From NCBI GenBank assembly GCA_030062745.1, contig CP099840.1, positions 6,010,138 to 6,074,137 on the forward strand: a stretch of 64,000 nt of DNA. The letters are read 5' to 3'. Position numbers and translations under genes: made by a program. Under the pieces are notes generated by a model, which saw nothing but the letters and a program-made list of their open reading frames with translations, was not told where the DNA came from and searched no databases. Positions 1 to 12,131 of this stretch are shown here, in pieces; position 1 is the first letter of the stretch; each line of letters opens with the position of its first letter. The DNA comes from Capitulum mitella (taxonomy: Eukaryota > Arthropoda > Thecostraca > Pollicipedomorpha > Pollicipedidae).

Positions 1-3000
1 GCCGTAATCCATTCTGGCGCCGGTCAAATGATATGCTGACGCGCGCCCTACATCAGCGCACGGCCGGAGATTGCAGGACCGGACCGGCGATAAATCGACG
101 GAATCCGGTCCGTATCCACGGCATGACGCTGCTGGCCGGCCGGCAGACTCTCCGCCGCTCCAGCGAAATCGCGGCGATGAATCACATCAAACACGGTATT
201 GGTATGATTGCTTAAACAATCACGAAAATAGTTGAAATGGCAAAAGTACAGTGGAAGAAGTTCTGAAAGTCTTATAGCTTTAAATGTCTCAAGCGTGTTA
301 GCATATCACTGCAGGCCCCTTCGGGGGTTGGGAGGATCAAGAACTTCCTTTCGCTTAGATTTAACTTGGGGTCTGTGGTGTTGGCCGGAAACAAATATGT
401 CAAAATATAGCTGATTCAATGAAGTTAACACAATGATGTGAAGAAATATCCAGCCATTGTGTTCTCAGACATTTATCTACCTCTTCTCAACCATTCTCTA
501 AGTCAATCATGCAGGACAAAAGAACGTATTGGTTTAATCATGCTGATGGTATCATCACTCCGACTGAACCTTGATTTCCATCCGACGACTGCAAAAATCA
601 TAAAGCTTATTGGGCGCTGACAGCGTGAACCAAGCCAATTTCAAAGGCGTCTTCTACGAAAGGTCCATGTGATGTAGTGGTGGGTTTTATGTGTTCCTAA
701 CTCCGCAGGCATCATAAATTTGAAAGGAACATTAATTAGGAGGTATCGTTTTTCATTGCTTTTTGACAAAAGAGAGCCAACTTTTGGGGCGGTGTGTAGT
801 TTGCTCTGCACTCTGGCTGAGATTTATGGAGATTTCTTTTTGAGATATGTTAATTGGGGCAGGGAAATGGGACAGATGAACTAAACCCAGCGAATCGCGG
901 CAAGCTTTCCCCAACTGTGCAGAAGTATAACGACGATAGGCCAGTTTTCCTGCCGTTCACGTCTTTATACACGGAAATAGAGCTTAGAAGGTTTGCAAAG
1001 CTACTAATGTCAGGTCAATCAGGACCTAATGCCAAGGGTCAAAACACAGTGATGGTCTTGTGCTGAATTACTTTTACGCAATCACGCCAGTAATGTCGCG
1101 TTTTTGACCCTCATAACTGGGAACTTTCACGCATATCATGACAGGAACAAGGCTCCGAAAAAACGCGGCACGCTTTTGCAACAGGATATCTAGTCGTTTG
1201 GAGTTTCGCCGGGATCATCCAGCATTAGTCTGTTGTTGCAACGTCGCTTTTATACTTAAGCTAAGGAGAATACTATCATCATCGTTGCTGTGGTTTCTTC
1301 TTATCAAAGCAGACCGGCGCAATGGGTGTTTTTTTAGTTAATGCAGCTTAAATAATATCCGAATACCAGGCTGAATGATCCATGGTTAATATTACCACTT
1401 GCTTGCAAATTGCCGCTCAGGAGGATTTTTTGTTTATTTTAAAAGAATAGGAGTTAAGATAACGGTTTCCTCAAGTCTATCACAGCGGATACCGTTAAAA
1501 GCAAACTTCTGCGTCCGTTGCAGTCGCTGTTTCGGGAAATTTCAAAACCGGGCGAATGAATCTTGAAATCGTCTCTTTCTGTTCAACGTCCTAGGGCAGA
1601 TATCACGCTTTCCTAATCTAGTTGAGGAGGACGCTATCCGCCGAGGCACCTCTACTTCATCACTTCCACCGTCCCTCTGCCTTACGGATTAAATGGAAAA
1701 CATCAAATAGTAGTCCAGAAAGCTACTCAACGACGGCAGAGCAAATACCGGAGGCTCTTACGTTCCCACGAGATCAGGAGTGGCGTTCTGTGCAGATTTT
1801 GAATACCTGTACTCAGGCAAGATAGAATTAGCTTGAAGCTCATAATACCACTTTCAAAAAAGAAGAAAACAAATTAACTCTATATTTTGGCCACGGGCCT
1901 TCCTCAGGGATAGTTTTTCAACAAGATAAGGACGCCGACATCGACGAATATCAAAATTAACTTGTCCGTGCAGGAAACGTGCATTCATCATAATAAACCA
2001 CCGCCTTATAACGAATCCAAGTTAAAACGAACGCGACAACCAACGACATAGCCTTTGCCTTGACATACTGGTATGTATTATATAGACATATTGTATACGG
2101 ACATACTGGTAGCTATTGGTATGGGCATTACATAAGTACTGGTATGGGACTGGAGGCAGCAGGCGCCAGGATGAAATATTGGTGTTGAGGCCTTGCATTA
2201 TGGATTTCAATCGATTCCTCAGTTTTGGGTTCCGCTACTTCCTTGCAAGTCCTCAATGCTAATTAAGGCCTAAGGCTAATTGTATCTTACCTTATTACAA
2301 CAATCGTGCCCATTAAAGCACTAAAGTACACTACCTGTACTCATACAGAAAGCTATCAAGATATTTTTGACAGACTTTTGACGAGTTTCGAGTCTAGCAT
2401 ATCCACTAGTTGTATCAACTGGGCACATTTTGGCCAGCGTTTTTATCCAGGTTATCAAAAATCATATCAACATGATGTCATAAAGACGATGATGTTTTAT
2501 ACGCGGAATGGCCGATACTCTGCGTTACGTGTTATATGCCACGAGAGGTCAATGTTTGCCATTCATGACACTACACAAATTGTGTCGTAGAAACAATAAA
2601 TACATGTTTCAATAGAAGTATATTAACAAGCTTGATGATCGTTTTAAGGACATGGGACTTAACTTTCGTCATCTCGGTTTTTCGAGGATGGCCAGAAAAT
2701 GAAGAGGTGCAAAGGCATGAAAGTTGTTGTCCTTTTCATGCAACTTTTTCATACATTCTGTCATTTTTTTTATTTTAGATCGCCTCGAGTCATTGACCCG
2801 GAGCAGGTCAAGTAAGATAAAAAGATAAAATGTTATAACCTTTCGCGAAAGGCGACAGATGCAGTAATTCTGCTATTTCGAATGTTTTGTAAAAGTCCAA
2901 GTCAGTGAACTTTGGTGAGAAACTTTCGGCCTTTTTACGTCATAGTTTGGGACTGAGGGTCTAGTTCGGTAGTTCTGAACATACGTCATGGTGTCCGTCA

Positions 3001-3582
3001 CGCCTTTCACACATATAAATGTATCTTTTGACTGTGGCACGAGGTCACGCCACGTTTGTCCGAATTTTTGGACCCGCGCCCGAATATCATTCATCCATTT
3101 ACAGTCTTTGGATGTTTGCTATTCACCATATGTGCTTCAGAAGCACTGTTATGTGGTAAAAACTGACTTTCCAAGATTGACCTAATCTCATTTGCCTAGA
3201 CTAACCTGCTTTGGATTTTGTTTTGCTTTGATTTGCTGGTTTGCTTGTTTTAAATGTGTGCACACTTTGTTGGCAACAGATGATCAGAATCACATCCATT
3301 CTTTCTTTCAGTTCATTTTTTACTGCCCCAATCCCCTTATTACTGGTCATCGAAATAAAAACCTTGGCCATCGATAAAATAATTTCCCCTCAAATATTAG
3401 GCTTTTACATTGTGGCCGCGCCCTTCGCCAGGCGTCTGTGTGATTTACGTGAAAAAATGTTCTGGGGAATGGTTTTGTGACGTAACACGGATATTGCATG
3501 AGCCGATTGTCGTGTATGATGAATGGAAATGCAGCCGATGATTGACAGACACCACAAATTCCCGACTTGTGTGCGCCAAAAG
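1..3582. other. gene-free stretch, left edge
   Basis: I see no recognisable gene, RNA or intact mobile element here. Open frames on both strands are short, have no family resemblance and no matching splice sites. A small degenerate direct repeat built on ATACTGGTAT lies at about 2,060-2,145. The first 200 bases are GC-rich and the rest is AT-moderate. This may be intron or intergenic DNA of the minus-strand genes to the right; the sequence does not decide. Confidence 0.5.
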
Positions 3583-3610
3583 TTTGACCTTGGTTGACCT
3601 TGTTTGACAC
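3583..3610 (-). repeat. TGACC half-site array, 10-bp step
   Basis: TGACC/TGACA starts at 3,585, 3,595 and 3,605, exactly 10 bp apart. Read on the minus strand these are AGGTCA-type hexamers with 4-bp spacers. It is the leftmost member of a family seen again at 4,204, 4,829, 12,796, 53,771 and 54,732. Confidence 0.5.
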
Positions 3611-4203
3611 GAAGATGATAGTCGCAGATCTGATATGTATCCCAGACACATTTGCGGCGTCATCTAGCCCAAACATAGCCTTAAAAGGTGCACAAAATGT
3701 CGAAACTCCCACCTACAAAAATTAAGTACCCCAAATCTGTCACATTTCCAATGCAGCCGATTATTATCCTACCAATCGAAACAATACTTTAATCGCCTCT
3801 TTCCACAGCTAGTGCATGGAGCCACCAGCATATTTCCAGCAGCTTCTTACACTGCGTGTATGACGTGTGTTATTTCCTCAAATAATGATTATCTGTCATA
3901 CGTCTGCTATTATTTCAACCAATATCTGTCACCCACGCTGGTAGGCAAGCTGGCAGATTTGTACACCTCAGACAGCCTTCTGCAATGAAAAACTGCAGCT
4001 ACTGCACTTACGAAAACTTTTTTTTCATTTCGAACTTTTCCTTTATTTTCAGTTTTTTTTTCGAAATGGCCAGATTTGACCTCGGGTTCTCGTTTACTGC
4101 ACCCAATAAGTAAATCAGGCCACCTGGTTACGTCTTATCTTTTTGGAGCCACGTCAACAGTCTGATTATCATGGCTGTCTGCCAAAAATGTCAGGAGATA
4201 ATT

Positions 4204-4233
4204 TGACTAAAGATGACCTATGGTGACCTCGTT
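4204..4233 (-). repeat. TGACC half-site array, 10-bp step
   Basis: Three TGAC(C/T) cores start at 4,204, 4,214 and 4,224, again 10 bp apart. Orientation is the same as at 3,585. The surrounding DNA to about 4,380 ends in CCGGAGAGGGTTAA, which resembles the right end of the putative piggyBac-like element at 12,257-13,451. Confidence 0.5.
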
Positions 4234-4378
4234 TTCTTCTAGTTTTACCAAGGCCTTTCCAAGAGTGTTTTCTTCTTTTTCTGTGCGTCTTGCAGTTCCC
4301 GAGATTCTGGGGTGGGGGAGGCTTTCATTAGTCTCCCGGGCCGGCAAAGCTGGTTCCGGAGGCCGGTCCGGAGAGGGT

Positions 4379-5349
4379 TAAAGACAAAGACATGTCTTAA
4401 CCTTGGCCCGTATATGAGCTTCTGCATAACATGGACGAATATGGGTCGGTATAACCCCACGGCCATTTCCACACCGTGCGTCCTAGAGCGTCGCGGAAAA
4501 ATCAACGTATTGCGCGTGACGAGATCTCGTGACTGGTATCCCTTTTTAGGTCTCAGGTCAATGGGTGACCCTCCAAATCGGGTCAAAAGTCGAAAATCGC
4601 CACAAAATGGTTGGTTTAGAACCTAAACACAAACTTATCTGTACCTCACATGAATGCATTTTACCCATGGAGTTCGATCCAGGCCATGTTAAGCCAATCT
4701 TTGTCAAGCGGGGTCGTCGTCTCAAATGCATTGTAGTAGCTGCAAAAGTACCATTTGTTGATAATAATGTATGCTGAAGTCAAATGTACCATTTGAATTA
4801 ACAAGCACTATTGTCGAATGATATATGTAGGTCATCTTGGGTCATCCAAGGTCATCTTAGGTGACCGAAGGTTATCTTAAGCCAGTGGTCTGGAATGACT
4901 TCGGCTTATCTAAAAATCGTTTCTTATACGTGCTTAAAACGTTTTTTTTTTAGTTGATATCCAACACCTAATTTTAGGCATGCCGCGGTATCGTAGACCC
5001 ATCACCCCGCGGCCGGCGCCGCTCCTCCCCTCGGAGCAAAAGTCAAGCGTTCTTTGCATACCACCCTGTTTTGCTGAGATGAAAGAAAAACCGCACCAAA
5101 GTTATTTCATTCATTTCTTATACTTCAGGCAATCCGAATATATAGATTGTTTTGCGATGCCTATTTCCTATCACATTTCCAGAAATAAAAAGAAACGTGC
5201 TTCCCGCCCCAGCTCATGACCTCAGTTTACACCGTAAATAATCACGGCAGTGATGGTAATCCCACCAGATCTATGTATAGTCTTATAGAACAAACAATTT
5301 TGTGCCTATTGATAGATATTTCATTGTATCTGTGCACTCCGACCGTCTT
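4379..5349. other. gene-free repeat-like stretch
   Basis: Apart from the half-site array at 4,829 I see no gene. Text such as TCAAAAGTCGAAAATCG and repeated GGTCA motifs suggests an eroded dispersed repeat in the opposite orientation to the DNA left of 4,380. A short GC-rich patch lies at about 4,985-5,035. Confidence 0.4.
4829..4878 (+). repeat. five AGGTCA-type half-sites at exact 10-bp step
   Basis: Five consecutive 10-bp units begin with AGGTCA, GGGTCA, AGGTCA, AGGTGA and AGGTTA. This is a direct repeat of the nuclear-receptor half-site with 4-bp spacers (DR4 geometry). It may be a functional response element or simply part of a degenerate dispersed repeat; the recurrence of the same 10-bp step elsewhere in the window favours a repeat family. 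Confidence 0.65.
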
Positions 5350-5357
5350 ACAATGAG

Positions 5358-5475
5358 CAGGCACGTAGCCATGGGGGCCATGGGGGCCATGGTCCCCCTG
5401 AACCAAGCGGTCTACACTAGATATTAAACGATTTCGCCGGAATACGGAATAGTGATCATCCTGCCTACGTGCCTG
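5358..5475. mobile_element. 118-bp hAT-type MITE
   Basis: Both ends carry the 11-bp terminal inverted repeat CAGGCACGTAG (5,358-5,368 and, inverted, 5,465-5,475). Flanks are 8-bp near-duplicates, ACAATGAG at 5,350-5,357 and ACAGTGAG at 5,476-5,483, as expected for hAT target duplications. The interior has GGGGGCCATG repeats and the phrase AAGCGGTCTACACTAGATAT, shared with the longer elements at 46,692 and 53,918. It has no coding capacity. It is an internally deleted relative of those two. Confidence 0.8.
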
Positions 5476-5483
5476 ACAGTGAG

Positions 5484-7528
5484 ACAAAAATGGGATCCTT
5501 GTAAGCCGGCCGCCTCGGTGTGTGTCATGTTATGACATAGCTCGTTACCATAACAAAGTCAAGAAAAAAATACACCATAAGGTGCGGAAAGAATGCCCCA
5601 AAAGGTACACTGAGTTTCAGATGGATCAAACAAATCGTTGGGAGGTTGCCCTCGGGAACCTCAGGGAGGGGGGTGCATCGCCCCGCCCCTTATCTATACG
5701 GGCGGGGATTAAAGACATGCGATGGAAAGTCTGCATTCCTGGGAATCGAACGTGCTCCTCCTTGATTTCTTTGAGTAATACCTCTGTTTTAATTGTTCGC
5801 GGATGATCCCACTTTTGCTGGCTGGGAACACAGTTTCTATCTATTTGATCTGAATTTCCTAAGATTTCTATGACTTAATTCATTTTTATCTTTTCATTCG
5901 CTCGCAAAGCACGTCTCCGCAACAACCCCTGAAATGACCTACACTTGAATCCGAAGACCCGGAAGTCCAAGGCGAACCCATGATTTGCGGCAGTATGATC
6001 CGACGGCATGTGTTTCAGTCGTCCGCATGCACCGATTTCTGAGAACCACTCCTAAAGCCATCTGAGAGTCCCGTTTTGTCGGCGGCCGCGCTCTGCATGG
6101 AGAGAGCACGAGCCTCGAGATTCGGCCAGGCTCACATTGAGCGCGCCGCGGCACGACTTGAAGGAGGGCGGGGGAGGGGGTCGTCGTCGCTCGGCCTGCT
6201 GGGCCATGAGCCGGAGGAGACAGGACGCATTCCTTTGATCCATGGAAAGAGTGCGGGCGGTCTGCAGAGCTAAAACACTCGCTTCCCGGGAAACGCGCTG
6301 GACTGGGATGCAGCAAATCAGAGAGAATGCTTTTAGATTCTGCTTTTGACTTCCCGCGCCTTTAAAAATAGTCCACCTAATGTCAGAGGGGATAAGGTAG
6401 CATAACGTGTAGTCCCGAGCTCCAGCAAAACTTTTCCAATGAACGTACTGGTCTGACTCCGGCGCACGAAAAATTGGCCTTGAAATGTATTTGTTAATCA
6501 CCATATTTCTTTACCGCAGTCGCCGACCGTCTAGCCTCCGTCTTAGAGTTCTCTAATGTGGACTGTATGTTTCATGGACATTAGAGGTCCTCGACACTTA
6601 CAGAGCAGGGCTTATTTTGACACGTCAACTGGGGGGAAACTTCCCACCAATGACCGCCAAATCCCTTCCCCCAGTACACAGCGAAATCCCCCTCCCCCCA
6701 GTGAAAACATTGTTTGGCGAGCAGCTCACGCCCAACCAGGTCTTTCACACGCTTAAGGCAGAAACTATGAGTCGCATATATGCATGCTGAGGCAACTATT
6801 CGTGAACGAAAAGATGAAAGCGGAAAATGAGCACACAGCTGTTTTTCTTTTTTTTTGAGAGAAACTTCAGACAGGTCTGGAATTTCATTGGCTGGAATTT
6901 GATTGGTGTAGATAAGTACAAAGATTAGGGAAAGATACAAGATAAGATATAGTATACAGGATAACCAGGAATGGCTCTTCGCTCTTGTGACGGTTCTGCT
7001 GCAAGCGAGGTAAAACAGATTGCACAAAAATGAGGCAAATCCGGCAGGCGGGCCCATCAGATAAAAAAAAACGACAGCCGACAGCCTTTGGCTGGCTTGC
7101 ACCCATTCATGTAACCCCCAACGTGCCACCTCTCTAGGTCCCCTTGTAAGCCACAAGGGGCACGAGTGTGTTTCGGACGCACCGGCCGCTTTTTTGGCCC
7201 TTTGCCATGCCGCGCACATTAAACCCTTTGCGCGTACGAATTTTTCATTCGAATAAAGTTTTGGACAAAAAGCTGATCAAACTGACCCCGGGGCCGCCCA
7301 GGATTGCACAGCACACTTCATTGCCAACACAGGGGCCCTGTTTGTTGAGCCAAATGTCTTCAATCTGGTCTCCGCCAAATTCCCACGCCAGCACCCCGGC
7401 ATCGTTCGACCATCTCGCTGTGCGCTTCAGTCTGGTTTTCTGTTCAGCCGTTCATCAAGCTGATCACAGTGCTGTTTTACAATCGCGCTGCGAGCTTCCG
7501 TAGAAACAGACTGCCTTCGGCCGCTCGG
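5484..7528. other. gene-free stretch
   Basis: No gene recognised. A short frame on the minus strand at 6,052-6,504 is uninterrupted for 150 codons but matches nothing I know and has no splice context. A GC-rich patch spans about 6,080-6,200. A small perfect hairpin, CCCTTGT with its complement, lies at 7,141-7,159. Confidence 0.4.
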
Positions 7529-7768
7529 TCTGCCCATATGTCCTCGCATTTCGCACGCGGTGCGAAGTCCGAGGACATATGGGCAGAGTTTACTTCGCAT
7601 TCAAAGCGCGAAGTGCGCACACCTCGCACTTCGCGCTTTGAGCACGGTGCATCATGCTGTCTATTTCAAATGCCATGGGAGGAGCGCAGTGCGCTTCAAT
7701 CAGAATCTTTTTATACAGATATGCATGTAATTTCCCTTCATGCAGCGCGGTGGGGTGTGAAATAGACA
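7529..7768. repeat. cluster of three consecutive hairpins
   Basis: Arm pairs seen are: 18 bp perfect at 7,529-7,546 with 7,570-7,587, and further pairing toward the loop; 17 bp perfect at 7,601-7,617 with 7,625-7,641, loop 7 nt; and 11 bp (TGTCTATTTCA) at 7,658-7,668 with 7,758-7,768. The third encloses a small GCGCAGTGCGC palindrome. No TIR or target duplication was found around the cluster. It may be a palindromic MITE cluster or cruciform-forming DNA. Confidence 0.75.
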
Positions 7769-7899
7769 CTGCCACATCTCTGCTCTTTTTTCGTTTCCCC
7801 GGATTGGACAGGTGCAAAATGTTTCTTTTTTATCCCATCTTCACCAGTTTTCACAAGGCCCAGTCTCCGCAAAGTTCGTTCGCACTCTGTCTGTCCCCG

Positions 7900-8085
7900 T
7901 CGGTGTCAGCAAATCTTCCTCGGTACCCCAGGATCTCCATCGGTTTCAGTTGGTATCCTTCGACCTAGCTCGATCTCCATTAATCTCTGTTGTCCCCTTT
8001 GGTCTCCATCAGCTCATAAGTCTTTCGGTCTCTCTAAATCTCGTTTGATGTCCATCGATCTGTCATTGTGTACCGGTCTCCTCGG
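7900..8085. repeat. degenerate 20-bp pyrimidine-rich tandem repeat
   Basis: TCGGT-like starts recur every 20 bp from 7,900 (TCGGTGTC, TCGGTACC, TCGGTTTC, TCGACCTA), followed by more degenerate units containing TCTCCAT. The tract is rich in C and T on the plus strand and continues as loosely similar T/C-rich DNA to about 8,230. Frames through it are repeat translations, not genes. Confidence 0.6.
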
Positions 8086-8964
8086 TATCCCGCAATCTTT
8101 CCCATATTTACTCAGTCTTTTTTTGTTCCCCAGAGTTACTCGGTTCTATCTGTTCTGTCTCTCCTTTCTGTCTTCGTCTCATTCCCTGTATCTTTCTCTG
8201 CCGTCCAATATCTATCCGCTTCTGTGTAACCCTCTTTGGGTTTATCTGCATCTGCATCCAACCGAACCCATATGATTATTAGGTGACATTTTTTTTAGTC
8301 CTATAGCGTATATGAAATCCCGAAATTGGAGGTGGCGTGAAGATGAAACCGAGCAGGATGGGATAACACAAATTTTAGTTAAGAGCAAGAGAATCTGGTT
8401 TTCAGTCGGGACCGGCGAAAAAAACATGCAAAACGTAACATGTACACCTTTTTTATTGCATGCTGAAGATGGCAATAAGCATTGGCATGAATCGTGCAGT
8501 TAAATCTGCGTACATTTTTTCGCCGCAATGCTTTATCAATCTGGATGGAGAAACAAGTCCACGGTCAAAACGTTAAGCCAGAAATGTTGAACCGCAACGC
8601 CAGAAAGTTCAGTGCCCTTCATTTACTGCGGATGTAAAGGATTCTTTATGGCTCTGAGGGCGAGATGAGGAAATATTTTCCAAGTGTGTCTCTTTCCAAA
8701 CCGAGCAAAGGAGAGAGGTTTGTATGGAACACGCGTTCTACGTTCATTTCAAACATTTCAAAACATTTCTGACGCAAGGAATGCAGTATATTGGCGCGAA
8801 TGGCAAGTTTCAGAACAGATGACAGATAATGGCCAGCACTAGAAGTTGTTAATGGTGACATTTTGGCAGCTGGTAATGTCCAATACGACTGGTGACGACA
8901 GTGATGTTTCACTCGTCGCCGCTTGTTTTGTGGCGCTAGCAGACTTGGATCCCGATGCCATGCT

Positions 8965-9817
8965 TCACGCCATTACCCTTTGGACCTTAATGTCTGCCGC
9001 AGCGTAATTTTGCAAGCTCCTTACTGACTTATGTCCGGCTAGCTGTGTCACATATTCCCTTGGATATCCGGAGTCAAGCCCACGCTTCACGCAAGTTTTT
9101 CGCATCAAGTGGTTAGTCTTTCTTCCATCCACCCCTGTAGATGTGCACGCAGACTGGAGCATATTTCCTATGGAGTTTCTTCCAAGGGGTCACGCATGTA
9201 CCATTCTCCATGTTCTCTGCTGTTGTGGTTGACAGTCGAATGAAACAGACTGTAGTCTATGATCATAGTTTTAGCTCATCGTTTCGCAAACTCTTTGGAA
9301 GCAGCAACCGGACAACGACTTGGATCCTCTCTATTTGCAAAAGCCTTAGGCACGAAGACCCTGCTTGCTCCAGACCCTTCGCCGTTTCTAGTTTTTGTCA
9401 ATCTGTTTCGATATTCGAAACACTCGCTTTCAGCATCTTCCTTAAGACGGACGTCTCCTGACGTCAGCTTGCTTGCCTCATCTCGACCGCGGTGGCCAAG
9501 CAGAAGGCTGGTGTACCACCATACTGTTCTTTGCAGTGAAGCGACGTCATCCAAGCCGAATTGCCCACTCATGTAAAGTGTGTCTTTGTCCCCGTGGGTC
9601 ATTACCTCAACTCGGTTCCGACAATTACCTTTTCTTCCCATCTCAGGACCTTTACCTTGGCCTTTTTCACATTTCTTGCTCCTTGGAATGCGGGATCAGT
9701 GTCTATTCTCAGGCAGCTGGTTTCCTTCAAGTATCTTGTAATCACACAGGACAGATTGTGTATGCTACCCGTCTCATATTCTAGGCCATCAATTCTTTTA
9801 ATGTCCATGATGAACAA
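8965..9817 (-). pseudogene. Crypton/KIAA1958/ZMYM-type tyrosine recombinase relic
   Basis: Three minus-strand pieces line up in order with the tyrosine-recombinase domain of the Crypton-derived KIAA1958/ZMYM/QRICH group. The first piece (9,817-9,602) has the helical N-terminal part (EYETGS, ITRYLKET, then KAKVKV). The second (9,641-9,276) has SGQFGLDD, the catalytic box I arginine in GHRGRDEASKL, and TKTRNGEG. The third (9,162-8,965) has GRKTNHLMRKTCVKR (HxxR), then REYVTQLAGHKSVRSLQNY, giving the second histidine and the tyrosine. So all catalytic residues are readable. It is broken by a frame change near 9,640, a stop at 9,276-9,278 and another frame change near 9,183. No element ends were identified, so a Crypton copy and a decayed host paralog both remain possible. 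Family assignment is from recognisable motifs; inactivity is inferred from the three lesions. Confidence 0.8.
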
Positions 9818-11504
9818 AGTAGACTGTTCACATTCTCCTTTGTCATGTGGGCAATTCGCTCATCATCCATCGTTTGATAGCACGTTCTTCAAATTTCGTT
9901 ATTCAGAGGTCAGTTTTTCTTCGAGTTTTCATGCTTCTGGGGGCTTCGATAAAGTGCCTTCCTTGTTCATCAATACCATCTAAGTCCGACGAGAAGAAAC
10001 ACATTTCCCGTTTTGAAAGACATTGGTTTGTAGGGCCTGCCGTTTTTACGCAAACATCCCATTAGAAATGCTGTGGTAAAGGCATGTGGTAAAATCATAT
10101 TACACTCGGCCGGAAATAATTGTTTAAAAACTTCTGTGTTGTCTTCAATTTTGACCTCGCGCTAGGGCGGTCGGTTAAGAAATAAAGCCATCACCTCGGT
10201 TTTTAAAGAATTGTTTAATCCGACTTCATGCAGTATAGAACCGACCATAACGAGGCACACCAGATGACTTATACCAGCGTATTCACAGTTGATTGAGGAA
10301 CACAGTGGCATTGTTTTAACGGTATGCTCCGAATGGCGACGCCACAGTCTTCAATCGAACACAACTATCTCGAAAAATGTCAATTTTGTGCAAAATCACG
10401 ACATGCGCCAGTTTACCTAACGTGTCATAGAGGTAAAAGTTAAATGAGTCATAATTATTTTATATGGCGTCAAAGCGACGAAAATCTGTTCGTTCCACTG
10501 TGTTAATTTTGCCAGCAATCTCGCCCTCCATATCATCGCAATTACAGTGTAAACACAAAGAGCCCGAAAACCGAGAATGCCGCCACTTGGAGCGCGTGCT
10601 GTGGCTACCCTGTTTGGCGGACGACGTCATGATATGCAGTCGGTACCTTGTGACGTGGGTCTACATAGTCGCCGAGTTGTTGTAACTGAAGATTGAATTT
10701 AGCCGTACCATATTTTGTAAAGCTTGCAAAACAGCTTTTTAAGTGTTGCCGTGGCTAGCACGCGTCACGCGCTGGTCCCCGCGCGCGGTGTAGCGCATGA
10801 TGCTGTTCTCCAACCGAGTCTCTGTCGAGCAAGCCAGGTTTGGTTTCGGTGCGAACAGGACGTCGTGTCGGCAGTGGCCACGAGCTCGACTGAACATTGG
10901 CGAAATCGCCTCCTGCATCGGTTCACGCGGCGTCGCATGTCCGGAGCGGCAGCGGCACACCTGATTAGTGTTTGGCATGACCGGAACGATAAAAGAACGA
11001 CATTTCCGTTGGTTTCAATATCGTGTTTGTCATTGGCGCCTTTGCATTCGAAATCACAATAAAAGCCACCTTGAACGCGCGCAGCAGCTACCCCGTCCGG
11101 CGGATGAGGTCGACACCGCTAAATGATTCCCTGCCGGTGCCTTGTTGTTGTTGGCCATGGTGTTCTCGGGTCCGTATCTTTATCGGTTTCCGAGATTATG
11201 ACCCCATTTTGAAACCTTGCAAAACGGGCACTTTTTTGTTTTCCCGAGGTCAGCACAGATCGCGTGCCGGTCCTGGCTCCGCCTCTTTCACGCGATACAA
11301 TGCTCCAATCGATTTTTGTCGAACGCAGCCGGCTTTGTGTCGGTGCGACCCGTTGTTTCCGAGATCGATCGCCCGGAAGCGCAGAAAGTCTAAGTTTTCC
11401 AAAAATCGATCAAGGAGACCTCTGTTTCAAGAGGTCAAGGGGAGAGGCTGTGAGGCAACTCCCGAGTCTTGCGACTGCCATTTCTCCACTAGACGTCTCC
11501 ACTA

Positions 11505-11540
11505 GGTGGTGTGCGGCAGTGATGTCTGCCGCACACCACC
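11505..11540. repeat. perfect 15-bp inverted repeat, 6-nt loop
   Basis: GGTGGTGTGCGGCAG at 11,505-11,519 is perfectly complementary to 11,526-11,540, with loop TGATGT. No run of T follows on either strand, and as this is eukaryotic DNA it is not interpreted as a terminator. Confidence 0.85.
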
Positions 11541-11726
11541 AATGACAACGAATTTCTGTATTGAGGAGACGTCCGAACAGTTTAAGCGCCAGACAAGACG
11601 AGAGCCAAGTGTGCATGGCTCACGTCTATGGCTTTATGGCAGTTTTATATAGTGCGAGGGAAAGGGTTCACGAGGTAAAGGGGAGATGTACCTTCGGGGC
11701 AGAAAAAAACGTACAAGGCAAATACA

Positions 11727-11960
11727 GGCGGCCGGCCGGATCCGGCGAGACGCGCCAAACCGCCGGCGCAGGGCGGTCGGCCAGCCGGCCGGGGTATCAC
11801 CGTCCCACGCGCTTCGGACGGGATGCGGGCCGCGCAAACAGAGGCGGCCGGCCGGGTCCGGCGAGGCGCGCCGGACCGCCAACTCGGCCTTCAGTTCTGC
11901 AGCCCCTGACCGCCGGGGCGGGCCAGTCGGACGGGCCGGCCGGGGAGTCGCCACCCCATG
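11727..11960. repeat. GC-rich tandem duplication
   Basis: GGCGGCCGGCCGG(A/G)TCCGGCGAG occurs at about 11,727 and again at about 11,842, each followed by GCGCGCC-like and CCGGCCGGGG motifs. The offset is about 115 bp. Frames across both copies stay open on both strands, a compositional effect. Confidence 0.6.
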
Positions 11961-12131
11961 CACTGAGCGCTGCACGAACGACGGTAGCAACCACAAGTGA
12001 CCTCAGATCGCCTCTGAGGCCAAGTCGTTACAACACCTGACGGTAAATTACAGACGTTGACGGCGGAATGCAATGGCCTGGCGTGATTACGTCCACAATT
12101 CATTTGGGTTCTTCAGCTATGCTAAGTCAAG

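Noticed and set aside
5733..5760. tRNA-like B box (GTTCGATTCC inverted)
   Set aside because: The bases on either side cannot form a T-arm stem and no A box or acceptor stem was found.
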